Below, in pieces: positions 54,239 to 63,544 of a DNA stretch of 64,000 bases. The position numbers and the translations under genes were made by a program. The DNA comes from Ensifer adhaerens (lineage in GTDB: Bacteria > Pseudomonadota > Alphaproteobacteria > Rhizobiales > Rhizobiaceae), in the NCBI RefSeq assembly GCF_013283195.1, contig NZ_JABEKT010000002.1:682001-746000 (forward strand). The letters are read 5' to 3'. Position 1 is the first letter of the stretch. Every line of letters starts with the position of its first letter. The notes below the pieces were generated by a model. That model did no database searches, had not been told where the DNA came from, and was given only the letters and a program-made list of their open reading frames with translations.

Positions 54239-55864
54239 ATGACATCGAGACAAACCGGGACACCGAAACCGACCCGCCGCGCTTTCCTGCTTTCGAGCGT
54301 TGCGCTGGCAACCGTTCTCGCCGTCGGGGTCATCCCCGAGATTGTTCTCGCCGCCGAAGAGCCGACGCGCGGCGGCAGCGTCTCGATCAATATCGGCACC
54401 GAACCGCCGGTCCTGGTTTTGATCGCTCATAGCGCAGGTGCAGCGTACTATATCAGCGGCAAAGCCACCGAGAGCCTGCTGACCTATGACCGCGACTTCA
54501 ACCCGCAGCCGCTGCTGGCGACCGAATGGACGGTCAGCGAAGACGGCCTGCGCTATTGGTTCAAGCTGCGCCAGGGTGTTCGCTGGCACGACGGCAAGGA
54601 TTTCACCGCCGAGGATGTTGCCTTCTCCATCCTCGCATTGAAGGAAAACCATCCGCGCGGGCGGGCGACATTTGCGCATGTGCAGCAGGCAAACGTGCTC
54701 AACTCGCATGAGGTAGAGCTGATCCTCTCCAAGCCTGCTCCCTATCTGCTGACCGCCTTTGCAAGCTTTGAAGCCCCGATCGTGCCGAAGCATCTCTATG
54801 AAGGCACCAAGATCGCCGAGAACCCGCACAACGTCGCGCCTGTCGGCACCGGACCCTACAAGTTCGTCGAATGGGTGCGCGGCAGCCATGCGCTGTTTGT
54901 TCGCAACGAAGACTACTGGGGTTCGCCGAAGCCCTATCTCGACCAGATCATCTTCCGCTTCATCATCGATCCGGCGGCGGCCGTTGCCGCGATCGAGACC
55001 GGCGAAGTGCAGGTCTCGACTGCCAATCTGCCGCTCACCGATATCGATCGGTTGAAGGCAAACCCCAATCTCGTCGTCGATACGGATCCTGCGCCCTATT
55101 CGCCGAGCATCGCGCGCGCGGAATTCAACCTTGAGAACAAGTATCTCGCCGACATCAAGGTGCGCCACGCCATCGCCCATGCGGTCGACAAGGACTTCAT
55201 CGTCAACACTGTCTATTTGGGCTACGCGACGCGTCTCGACGGCCCCGTCAGCCCCGATCTCGTGAAGTTCTACACGCCGGATCTGCCGAAGTACGAGTTC
55301 GACCCGGCCAAGGCCGAGAAACTCCTCGACGAGGCCGGCTATGCCCGCGGCGCCGACGGTTTCCGGTTCAAGCTGTTCATCGACCCGACGCAGCCCTCCG
55401 GCCCGCCGAAGCAGACGGCGGAGTACATCGCCCAGGCGCTTGCCAAGGTCGGCATCAAGGTCGAACTGCGCACCCAGGATTTTGCCACCTTCGTGAAGCG
55501 GGTCTTCACCGACCGCGACTTCGATATCGCCATCGAGGGCATGAGCAATCTCTACGATCCGACGGTCGGCGTGCAGCGCCTCTATTGGTCGAAGAACTTC
55601 AAGCCAGGCGTGCCGTTCACCAACGGCTCAAAGTACTCCAATCCGGAAGTCGACCGCCTGCTTGAAACCGCGGCCGTCGAAATCGATCCGAAGAAGCGGC
55701 TGGAGCTCTTCAACGCGTTCCAGAAACAGGTGGTCGCGGACCTGCCGACGCTCGATATCGTCACTCCGGCGGTCATCACCGTCTACGACAAGCGGGTTAA
55801 GAACTTGAAGCTGGGTGTCGAGCATCTCTGGAGCAACGGCGCCGATATCTATCTCGACGAATAG
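54239..55864 (+). CDS. Peptide-type ABC binding protein (SBP family 5)
   Basis: 541 residues; start at the ATG at 54239 with GGGGA upstream. N-terminal TRRAFLLSS plus a hydrophobic stretch form a Tat-like signal, cleavage near LAAEE. Family-5 features: YDRDFNPQPLLATEWTVSED, LRQGVRWHDGKDFTAEDV, NPHNVAPVGTGPYKFVEW and RNEDYWGSP. It is the likely binding protein for the DppBCDF-like transporter at 46659-50572, which lacks its own. The following gene encodes a DszC-like oxygenase. Confidence 0.93.
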   Translation: MTSRQTGTPKPTRRAFLLSSVALATVLAVGVIPEIVLAAEEPTRGGSVSINIGTEPPVLVLIAHSAGAAYYISGKATESLLTYDRDFNPQPLLATEWTVSEDGLRYWFKLRQGVRWHDGKDFTAEDVAFSILALKENHPRGRATFAHVQQANVLNSHEVELILSKPAPYLLTAFASFEAPIVPKHLYEGTKIAENPHNVAPVGTGPYKFVEWVRGSHALFVRNEDYWGSPKPYLDQIIFRFIIDPAAAVAAIETGEVQVSTANLPLTDIDRLKANPNLVVDTDPAPYSPSIARAEFNLENKYLADIKVRHAIAHAVDKDFIVNTVYLGYATRLDGPVSPDLVKFYTPDLPKYEFDPAKAEKLLDEAGYARGADGFRFKLFIDPTQPSGPPKQTAEYIAQALAKVGIKVELRTQDFATFVKRVFTDRDFDIAIEGMSNLYDPTVGVQRLYWSKNFKPGVPFTNGSKYSNPEVDRLLETAAVEIDPKKRLELFNAFQKQVVADLPTLDIVTPAVITVYDKRVKNLKLGVEHLWSNGADIYLDE

Positions 55865-55922
55865 TTGTCGGTGACCACGGCGAGCAATCGTCGATGGCGT
55901 CGACGTGAGAGCGTCGACGGCG

Positions 55923-55956
55923 CGGCGCAGCCGGTGGGGACCAGGCTGCGCCGTTT
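55923..55956 (+). terminator. Stem-loop between binding-protein and DszC-like genes
   Basis: Ten-bp perfect stem CGGCGCAGCC / GGCTGCGCCG with an 11-base loop and TTTCTCTTC after it. Partial termination here would keep binding-protein levels above those of the downstream oxygenase. Confidence 0.65.
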
Positions 55957-55977
55957 CTCTTCAGTTGGAGTTGATGC

Positions 55978-57201
55978 GTGACCATAACCAGAGTGCAAAG
56001 TGTTTCACGCCCGACGCGCACGGAGCTTCTGGCCCGCGTTCCGGGCTTCGTGGCCGAAGTCGCCAAGGGCGCTTCCGAGCGTGACCTCTCGCGCGAACTT
56101 CCCTTCCAGGCCTTCGAGCTCTTTCGTGAACTCGAATTGGGAACGCTGCGCATCCCGGTGGCACTTGGCGGTCCGGGTGGTTCGGTTGCCGACTATATCG
56201 AGATGATCGCTGCGATTGGAGCTGCCGATTCCAACGTGGCGCACGCGCTCCGCTCGCACTTCAACTATGTCGAAAACGTCATCCTCAGCGAGCCGCGCGA
56301 GCGGGATGCCGGTGCCGTCGAGCTGATCCTTGCCGGCAAGCTGTTCGGTGGCGCCCACACGGAGCAGGGCACCGCCCGGCCCGGGCAGGTGACGACGACG
56401 ATCACACGGCAGGGCGGCACCTACAGGCTCAACGGTCGCAAATGGTATGCGACCGGAACCGCCTTTGCCGATTTTGCCTCGTTCAGCGCGCTCGACGAGG
56501 ACGGGCAGGCGGTCGGCGTTCTCCTGCCGGTCGACCGTGAGGGCATCACCATTCTCGACGACTGGGACGGAATGGGGCAGCGTCTGACCGCCAGCGGCGG
56601 CGTCATCCTCGACAATGTCGAGGTGTTCCCGTACGAATTTACCCGGCGCGCGCTCGACAATCTCGTCGGACGCCACTGCTCGACCTTGCGGCAATTGCAT
56701 CTCGCTGCCAGCGCGGCCGGCGCCGTGCGCAATGTTCTGTCCGACGGGCTCGCCTACGTTGGCCGTCAAGCGCGATCGGCCGCTCACAGCATGGCGGAAA
56801 CTGCTAACCAGGACCCCTTCGTGCAACAGGTGATCGGCGAAATCGCCGCCAATTCCTTTGCCATCGACGCCGTCGTCGCCGCGGCGGCCAGCGCCCTCGA
56901 CCGGACGATTGCAGCGCTCGGCCGGGGCAACGAAACAGAGATCGAGGATGCCCTGATAGCCAGCGCGCTTTCGACTGCCCGCGCACAACTGGTTCTCGGG
57001 CAACTGGGCCTGCGCAGCGCCGAGCGCATGTTCGATCTGGGCGGTGGATCGGCGACGTCCCGCAACAACAATTTCGACCGACACTGGCGCAACATCCGCA
57101 CCGTGCTCAATCACAATCCGCTGCTGCACAAGTCACGGGTGCTGGGCGACTACCTGCTGAACGGCACGACCACGCATCTGAAAGAAGGCAAGGTGTTTTG
57201 A
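55978..57201 (+). CDS. DszC/SfnB-like flavin monooxygenase (second copy)
   Basis: 407 residues from a GTG with GGAG upstream. Acyl-CoA dehydrogenase fold: RIPVALGGPGGSVADYIEM, DSNVAHALRSHFNYVE, LNGRKWYATGTAFADF, GMGQRLTASGGVILDNVEV, and the diagnostic C-terminal NNFDRHWRNIRTVLNHNPLL, typical of the DszC/SfnB monooxygenase branch rather than true CoA dehydrogenases. It follows the binding-protein gene and probably oxidises the imported sulfur compound with reduced flavin. It is distinct in sequence from the 44080-45312 protein. Confidence 0.88.
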   Translation: MTITRVQSVSRPTRTELLARVPGFVAEVAKGASERDLSRELPFQAFELFRELELGTLRIPVALGGPGGSVADYIEMIAAIGAADSNVAHALRSHFNYVENVILSEPRERDAGAVELILAGKLFGGAHTEQGTARPGQVTTTITRQGGTYRLNGRKWYATGTAFADFASFSALDEDGQAVGVLLPVDREGITILDDWDGMGQRLTASGGVILDNVEVFPYEFTRRALDNLVGRHCSTLRQLHLAASAAGAVRNVLSDGLAYVGRQARSAAHSMAETANQDPFVQQVIGEIAANSFAIDAVVAAAASALDRTIAALGRGNETEIEDALIASALSTARAQLVLGQLGLRSAERMFDLGGGSATSRNNNFDRHWRNIRTVLNHNPLLHKSRVLGDYLLNGTTTHLKEGKVF

Positions 57202-57337
57202 GGCGGCATCGCGAGCATGACCTCTCAAAACAGGACACCACAGACTCTCCCATGATGAACGCGAATACTTTGTGATGTTCGGGCTCGCCTAGCGATGCCC
57301 CCGATACATTTTCCTGTTGCCCTTAGTCGCAGAATGC

Positions 57338-57595
57338 CTAGCGCACCATTCGCGGGCTGACGCTCGCCAGCATCCGGATAAGGTCGTCCTCCAACTTCTG
57401 GCAGAGTTCGTCATACTCATCCACCGATGCGGGTTCTGGCATCAGTTGCTCACGCAACTCATCGCGCTTCATTGCGGCAAGGCCGTAGGCTTCCAGCAAA
57501 TCGTTGATGGCAAGAAAGTTGGCATCTGAAATCTGTTTGCGGTGTCGTGGCAGCCGCATCATCATGCGCGCTCGCCCAATCTTTTCGAAATCCAT
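57338..57595 (-). CDS. Small protein of a tandem paralogous pair (85 residues)
   Basis: Start at the ATG at 57595 after AGGAGCAAGG. It begins MDFEKIGRARMMMRLPRHRK and contains predicted helices. No signal or membrane segment, and I know no family. It matches the next upstream gene over the first 20 residues and in the position of later charged residues. Likely a small regulatory or structural protein; the pair is co-directional, 105 bases apart. Confidence 0.6.
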   Translation of the reverse strand: MDFEKIGRARMMMRLPRHRKQISDANFLAINDLLEAYGLAAMKRDELREQLMPEPASVDEYDELCQKLEDDLIRMLASVSPRMVR

Positions 57596-57700
57596 CGCCT
57601 TGCTCCTAGGGCTGCCAACCGGGAAGATAGCTCCTGACACCGTGAAATCAGCAACATGGCGGCCTATCGACAGAACATGCATGCGTCTGCGCCTAACGTT

Positions 57701-57961
57701 CTAGCTCCGTAGCTGCTTTACGTTCGGTGTATGGAGCAGACGGTCGACATCTCGCTCGATTTCGACGCTGACGATCTCCAGATCGGAGAGTTCGGCGGGC
57801 TTGTATTCGACTGTAGCGCCCAATTGGCCACGGGCCATGCCGACAATCGCATACTCTTCACACAAGGCGCAAAAAGCGGGCGTCTGCTGCGCGTCAATCA
57901 TCGCTCGTAACGCAGGAAGCCTCAATTTCAAGCGGGATCTACCGATCCTTTCAAGGTTCAT
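57701..57961 (-). CDS. Small protein of a tandem paralogous pair (86 residues)
   Basis: Start at the ATG at 57961 with AGGAGGGG just upstream. It begins MNLERIGRSRLKLRLPALRA; the shared pattern with its neighbour is M-x-x-E-[KR]-I-G-R-x-R-x3-R-L-P-x2-R followed by a helical body with an acidic C-terminal half. A strong Shine-Dalgarno sequence and conserved paralogy argue that both are expressed genes. Function unknown. Confidence 0.6.
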   Translation of the reverse strand: MNLERIGRSRLKLRLPALRAMIDAQQTPAFCALCEEYAIVGMARGQLGATVEYKPAELSDLEIVSVEIERDVDRLLHTPNVKQLRS

Positions 57962-58179
57962 AATGGCCCCTCCTGACCTAGCCTTGCCGCATCTCAACTA
58001 TCGCATGTTTCCCTGAAAACAAAAGGGGTTAACGCCTATGGCACGGTGGGTCTGGATGTCGTCCACCCAGTAAAAAAAGCAGAGCGCAGCTTCAGATCTC
58101 TCTACCTGGCGGAGCAGCTTTGATGAAGCTCGCCGCTTGGCGTCAATGTCGTCGCGAGGGGACGCCGTTACGTGCTCGA

Positions 58180-58665
58180 TGACGCAGGTGAAAGGCAGTT
58201 CGGTTTTGAGAACACGCTGCAACCAACGCTTCGCGCGATAGGCCGGTGGCCGTGTTCGCGACGCGCTCCTGAGAGGCGACTTTGAACCGCGCTCGGAGGG
58301 CTGAAGCGAACAACTCAGTGTGGTCGGTTGTCATTGGTGGAAGTCGCACTTTCCAGGACAACTACACCTGAGTAGAGCACCGGCGTGCCTTTGCGATTGC
58401 GGAAACATCGTCCAAAGGCAACGACCGAGATATAGCGACTACCACGTGTCCTGACGCGATAGGCAGATTGTCCGCCAGTCCGCCAACGATTGTCTCGGTG
58501 ATCTCCTTGGCCAACGTGGCTGGTCTGCCGGATGAACGCGATCGAGATACGATTTGAGGGGCAGTCCGCAAATGGTTTCCTCCTGAGACAGGCCGAAAAG
58601 CTCGGCTAGGGGGCATCCCCATAAACAAGGTCCTGGACGATGCCCCAGGTTTAGATACCGGAGTC
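58180..58665 (-). pseudogene. PAS-domain protein fossil
   Basis: With several frameshifts and stops the minus strand reads TWGIVQDLVYGD, AELFGLSQEETICGLPLKSY with LDRVHPADQP, EITETIVGGL, YRVRTRGSRYISVVAFGRCF and RNRKGTPVLYSGVVV. This is the PAS-plus-PAC pattern common in small rhizobial PAS proteins. Remains of the tail (TDHTELFASALRA) follow. The gene is dead. No other gene is seen in 57962-58825. Confidence 0.7.
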
Positions 58666-58825
58666 TGTCGTATCCGCGTCGGGCAAATCAACAGCGAACG
58701 TGCGCTCTCGACCCTCTGCCATCACTCCTCCGTCATGCTCTGCTTTTCGATCGCGGCATGTCGGCACTGGATATCCCGGAACACCAATCTCGATAGTGAG
58801 ACCAAAACAGGAAACGAGGATCATT

Positions 58826-59460
<635 letters not shown>

Positions 59461-59476
59461 CAAAAACAATTCATTA

Positions 59477-59896
59477 CTACGCCGTCGCCGGCTTCGGCAG
59501 AGTGTCAGGCATCCGCGTTCGCCGCCAGTCCATCCCTTCAACGAGCAGCGCAAGTTGGGCCGCCGACATCTGCGGAACACCATCGATGATCGACGGCCAA
59601 ATGAACCGGCCGTGCTTCAGTTGCTCGGCAAAATGGCACATCCCAGTTCCGTCCCAATACAGAGCCTTTAAATAGCCGCCTCTTTTCCCCCGAAAGAGGA
59701 AGAGATGGCCACTATAGGGATCGGCATTCAACGTGTTGACGACCTCCGCCGACAGACCATCGAACCCACGGCGCATATCGACCGGCTGGCGCTGGCACTG
59801 CAGCCAAGCTGTAACCCCTTGGCCGAACGGAGAGCGGTAAATGTCGCGGGCGCGGTATTCGCAAGGCATATCCCGAGAGCAGAGCTTGTCAGTCAT
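59477..59896 (-). CDS. IS66-family accessory protein TnpB
   Basis: About 139 residues if started at 59896 (the frame reaches 59926). It carries the TnpB signature [48 protein letters not shown] and a C-terminal [11 protein letters not shown]. The core is intact but the N-terminus is longer than usual and may be host sequence. As the transposase is broken, the element cannot move by itself. Confidence 0.8.
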   Translation of the reverse strand: MTDKLCSRDMPCEYRARDIYRSPFGQGVTAWLQCQRQPVDMRRGFDGLSAEVVNTLNADPYSGHLFLFRGKRGGYLKALYWDGTGMCHFAEQLKHGRFIWPSIIDGVPQMSAAQLALLVEGMDWRRTRMPDTLPKPATA

Positions 59897-59907
59897 TTTA
59901 AGAAACT

Positions 59908-59961
59908 TGTTATACAGATTTGACAAGTTGATGATGATCTGTCTAAGTATGTGTTATACAG
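59908..59961 (+). promoter_or_regulatory. Promoter with duplicated TGTTATACAG boxes
   Basis: TGTTATACAG occurs at 59908-59917 and again at 59952-59961, 44 bases apart (about four helical turns). Between them TTGACA (59920-59925) with a TAAGTA-like -10 at 59944-59949 forms a plausible promoter for the gene at 60004. CTTGT...ACAAG arms surround the first box. The box resembles TTGTNNACAA operators of GntR-family repressors. Confidence 0.55.
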
Positions 59962-60003
59962 GGTGGCGCGGGAAGCCGGCCATATCAGCATACCGGAGGA
60001 ACA

Positions 60004-61152
60004 ATGATCATCACCGACGTCGAGGTGCGGGTCTTCCGCACGACCACACGCCGCCATTCCGATAGTGCTGGTCACGCGCATCCAGGCCCGCCGCACCAGG
60101 TTGAGCAGGCAATGCTCACCGTGCGCACGGAGGATGGGCAGGAAGGGCACTCCTTCACAGCGCCCGAAATCGTTCGCCCGCATCTGATCGAGAAATTCGT
60201 GAAGAAGGTCCTTATCGGCCAGGATCACCGCGATCGCGAAAGGCTGTGGCAGGATCTCGCCCACTGGCAGCGCGGATCGGCGGCGCAATTGACCGACCGT
60301 ACGCTTGCCGTCGTCGATTGCGCTTTGTGGGATCTGGCAGGCAGAACACTCGATCAACCCGTATACAAGTTGATCGGCGGCTATCGCGACAAGGTGCTGG
60401 CCTATGGCTCCATCATGTGCGGTGACGAGCTGGAGAATGGCCTGGCAACACCGGAGGATTACGGTCGGTTCGCCGAGACGCTGGTCAAGCGCGGCTACAA
60501 GGGCATCAAGCTGCACACCTGGATGCCGCCGGTCAGCTGGGCGCCTGACGTGAAAATGGATCTCAAGGCCTGCGCGGCCGTCCGCGAGGCCGTGGGTCCG
60601 GATATCCGCCTGATGATCGACGCCTTCCACTGGTATTCCCGCACCGATGCGCTCGAACTCGGGCGTGGCCTTGAGAAGCTCGGCTTCGACTGGATCGAGG
60701 AGCCGATGGATGAACAATCGCTTTCTTCCTACAAGTGGCTTGCGGACAATCTCGACATTCCCGTCGTTGGTCCGGAAAGCGCTGCAGGCAAGCATTGGCA
60801 CCGCGCCGAGTGGATCAAGGCGGGCGCCTGCGACATACTGCGCACCGGCGTCAACGACGTCGGCGGCATTACCCCCGCGCTGAAGACCATGCATCTGGCC
60901 GAAGCCTTCGGCATGGAATGCGAAGTGCATGGCAACACCGCGATGAACCTGCATGTGGTGGCCGCCACCAAGAACTGCCGCTGGTACGAACGCGGCCTGT
61001 TGCACCCGTTCCTCGAATATGACGACGGCCACGACTATCTGAAGTCGCTTTCCGATCCGATGGATCGGGACGGGTATGTCCACGTGCCGAATAGGCCAGG
61101 GCTCGGCGAGGACATCGATTTCGACTTCATCGAGAACAACCGCGTACGGTGA
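60004..61152 (+). CDS. Enolase-superfamily enzyme (mandelate racemase/muconate lactonizing type)
   Basis: 382 residues, with GGAGGAAC before the ATG. Metal ligands: Asp in LMIDAFHWY, Glu in WIEEPM and Glu in VGPESAAG; the base region has KLHTW (K-x-H rather than K-x-K), and a conserved His lies in CEVHGNTAMN. The family dehydrates sugar acids, racemises or lactonises. The K-x-H motif and N-terminal ~120-residue capping domain favour a sugar-acid dehydratase-like activity. First of a three-gene unit with an SGNH hydrolase and a binding protein. Confidence 0.9.
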   Translation: MIITDVEVRVFRTTTRRHSDSAGHAHPGPPHQVEQAMLTVRTEDGQEGHSFTAPEIVRPHLIEKFVKKVLIGQDHRDRERLWQDLAHWQRGSAAQLTDRTLAVVDCALWDLAGRTLDQPVYKLIGGYRDKVLAYGSIMCGDELENGLATPEDYGRFAETLVKRGYKGIKLHTWMPPVSWAPDVKMDLKACAAVREAVGPDIRLMIDAFHWYSRTDALELGRGLEKLGFDWIEEPMDEQSLSSYKWLADNLDIPVVGPESAAGKHWHRAEWIKAGACDILRTGVNDVGGITPALKTMHLAEAFGMECEVHGNTAMNLHVVAATKNCRWYERGLLHPFLEYDDGHDYLKSLSDPMDRDGYVHVPNRPGLGEDIDFDFIENNRVR

Positions 61153-61171
61153 CGAGTGAGGTGATTGGGCA

Positions 61172-61801
61172 ATGAAGACCGTTCTCGCCTTCGGCGACAG
61201 TCTGACCTGGGGTGCGGATCCAGCGACGGGTCTGCGCCATCCGCCCGAGAGCCGCTGGCCGGACGTTCTCGGTCGGGAACTTGGCGGCGTGGCAAAGATC
61301 ATATCGGAAGGGCTCGGCGGGCGCACCACCTGCTACGACGACCATGCCGGACCCGCTTGCCGCAATGGCGCCAAGGCGTTGGAGGTGGCGCTTGCCAGCC
61401 ATATGCCGCTCGATCTGGTGATCGTCATGCTCGGCACGAACGACATCAAGCCTGTGCATGGCGGGCGCGCAGAAGGGGCCGTTTCCGGCATGCGCCGCCT
61501 GGCGCAGATCGTGGACACCTTTCCTTACAAACCGAGCGGGCCGAAGCCGAAGTTTTTGATCGTCGCACCGCCGCCTTGCTCCGCCGGTCCAGGCGGGCAC
61601 CCGGCAGCCGGCCGGAGCGTGGCGGAATCCGAGCGGCTCTCACCGCTCTACCGCAAGCTCGCCGGCGAACTCGGCCACGCGTTCTTCGATGCAGGTGCAG
61701 TCGCGCGTGGATCCGAGATCGATGGCGTGCATTTGGAAGCGGCCGCGACCGCCGCCATCGGCCGTGCACTCGCGGTCCCCGTCGGCGCAATTCTAGCCTG
61801 A
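61172..61801 (+). CDS. SGNH/GDSL-type hydrolase
   Basis: 209 residues. Block I FGDSLTWG (catalytic Ser near residue 10), block II with GLGGRTT, block III MLGTNDIKP and block V DGVHLE (Asp/His) are intact, as in arylesterases and acyl-thioesterases. No signal peptide, so cytoplasmic. Located 20 bases after the enolase-type gene, probably hydrolysing an ester, lactone or acetyl group in the same pathway. Confidence 0.9.
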   Translation: MKTVLAFGDSLTWGADPATGLRHPPESRWPDVLGRELGGVAKIISEGLGGRTTCYDDHAGPACRNGAKALEVALASHMPLDLVIVMLGTNDIKPVHGGRAEGAVSGMRRLAQIVDTFPYKPSGPKPKFLIVAPPPCSAGPGGHPAAGRSVAESERLSPLYRKLAGELGHAFFDAGAVARGSEIDGVHLEAAATAAIGRALAVPVGAILA

Positions 61802-61889
61802 TCCGTTTCAACGCCTGCGGAGGAGCAGGCGGGCGGGTTGTCAAACTGGTAGGCCGAAATCCGCAAGGATGGCCGCAAAAGGAGGAAAC

Positions 61890-63488
61890 ATGAGACACTT
61901 TTTCATAAAAGCCGCGCTCGGCGTGCTTCTCGCCACGGCCGCACCGATCGGCGTGCTGGCCGAGACACCGGCCGACCAACTGGTCGTCGCCACGACCATG
62001 AGCAACATTCTGACGCTCGATCCCGCTGCCATCACCGGCCGCGAGACCGTGCAGGTGCTCAATAACATCTACGACACGCTGGTCATCCTTTCGCCGCAGG
62101 ACCGTAGCGTCCAGCCGCGTCTTGCCGAGCGCTGGGAGATCGCCGAGGATCGCAAGTCGATCCGCTTTCACCTGCGTGCCGATGCGAAATTTGCTTCCGG
62201 CAATCCCGTTACGGCCGGCGACGTGGCCTGGAGCCTGAAGCGTCTGCTCGCCCGCAACCTGGCGCAGTCGTCCTTCCTCAAGACGCGTGGGTTCACGCTC
62301 GAGAATGCCGACAAGGCCTTTGTCGCCGAAGACGACCATACCTTCGTGATCAATCTGGCGAAGCCCGATGACCCGAACCTGTTGCTGATGATCCTGGCAC
62401 AGAATGGCCCCGGCTCCATACTCGACAGCAAGACGGCGCTCGAGAACGAGAAGGACGGCGACCTTGGTGCCGCCTGGCTGACGCTGAATTCGGCTGGCTC
62501 GGGTCCTTTCACGCTCACCCAGTGGAAGTCGAACGAATACATCATCCTGACCCGCAACGACGAATATTGGGGTGAAAAGGCGGCGATGAAGCGCGTTCTG
62601 ATGCGCCATCTGCCGGAATCCCAGTCGCAGCGTCTGCTGCTGGAGAAAGGCGACATAGACGTTGCCTATTCCCTCCAGGCGCCGGATCTCAAGTCGCTTG
62701 AGGCCGACAAGGCGATTACCATCGCATCAACGCCGGGTTCGGGCTTTTATTATCTCAGCGTCTCGATGAAAGACGAGCGCTTTGCCAACAAGAAGGTACG
62801 CGAGGCGCTGCGATACCTCATCGACTACGAAGGCCTCGACAAGGCCGTCATGCCCTACTACGGCAAGCTGCATCAGCGGCCGCTGTCAACAGGCGTTATC
62901 GGCGCGCTGCCGGATGAGGGCTACAAGCTGGACGTGGAAAAGGCCAAGGCGCTGCTGGCCGAAGCGGGCTACCCCGACGGTTTCAAGACCACGCTGCGGG
63001 TCCTTTCCGAAGACCCCTTCATGAAGGCGGCGACCGCCATCCAGAACACGCTCGCCCAGGCGGGGATCCAGGCGGAACTCATCAGCGGTTCGGGTGATCA
63101 GATCTACGGTGCGATGCGCGAACGAAACTTCGAACTGCTGCTTGGTCGCGGCGGCGGCGGTCAGCAGCCGCATCCGGACAACAACCTGCGCTCCATCGCC
63201 TACAATCCTGACAATTCGGACGATGCGAAGCTCACCAACTACCAGAGCTGGCGCACCAGCTTCTACGACGAAAAATTGAACAAGCTGATCGAGGAAGCAC
63301 TGGTTGAGCGCGATCCGGCCAAGCAGGCCAAACTCTATGAAGGCGTGCAGGCCTACATGGACGAGATCGTCATGTCGATCCAGCCGTTCTCGGAAGTGGT
63401 CGATACGGCTGCGTTTCGAAGCGATGTGAAGGGCATGATCGTCAGCCCCTGGCTCTCCCGCTTCGAGGGTGTCGCCAAGGAGCGCTGA
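61890..63488 (+). CDS. Peptide-type ABC binding protein (SBP family 5)
   Basis: 532 residues; start at the ATG at 61890 with AAAGGAGGAAAC upstream. Sec signal MRHFFIKAALGVLLATAA, cleavage near VLAET. Family-5 pattern: ILTLDPAAITGRETVQVLNN, HLRADAKFASGNPVTAGDV, LNSAGSGPFTLTQWKSNEYI and RNDEYWGE. No permease or ATPase genes follow in the window, so it may share the importer at 46659-50572 or feed one beyond the window. A strong terminator follows. Confidence 0.93.
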   Translation: MRHFFIKAALGVLLATAAPIGVLAETPADQLVVATTMSNILTLDPAAITGRETVQVLNNIYDTLVILSPQDRSVQPRLAERWEIAEDRKSIRFHLRADAKFASGNPVTAGDVAWSLKRLLARNLAQSSFLKTRGFTLENADKAFVAEDDHTFVINLAKPDDPNLLLMILAQNGPGSILDSKTALENEKDGDLGAAWLTLNSAGSGPFTLTQWKSNEYIILTRNDEYWGEKAAMKRVLMRHLPESQSQRLLLEKGDIDVAYSLQAPDLKSLEADKAITIASTPGSGFYYLSVSMKDERFANKKVREALRYLIDYEGLDKAVMPYYGKLHQRPLSTGVIGALPDEGYKLDVEKAKALLAEAGYPDGFKTTLRVLSEDPFMKAATAIQNTLAQAGIQAELISGSGDQIYGAMRERNFELLLGRGGGGQQPHPDNNLRSIAYNPDNSDDAKLTNYQSWRTSFYDEKLNKLIEEALVERDPAKQAKLYEGVQAYMDEIVMSIQPFSEVVDTAAFRSDVKGMIVSPWLSRFEGVAKER

Positions 63489-63517
63489 TCCTTCAGGTCT
63501 TCGTAGCGAGTTCGGAC

Positions 63518-63544
63518 AAGGCGCGTGGCAACACGCGCCTTTTT
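63518..63544 (+). terminator. Rho-independent terminator
   Basis: Ten-bp perfect stem AAGGCGCGTG / CACGCGCCTT with a GCAA loop and a T-run, thirty bases after the binding-protein stop. Confidence 0.9.
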
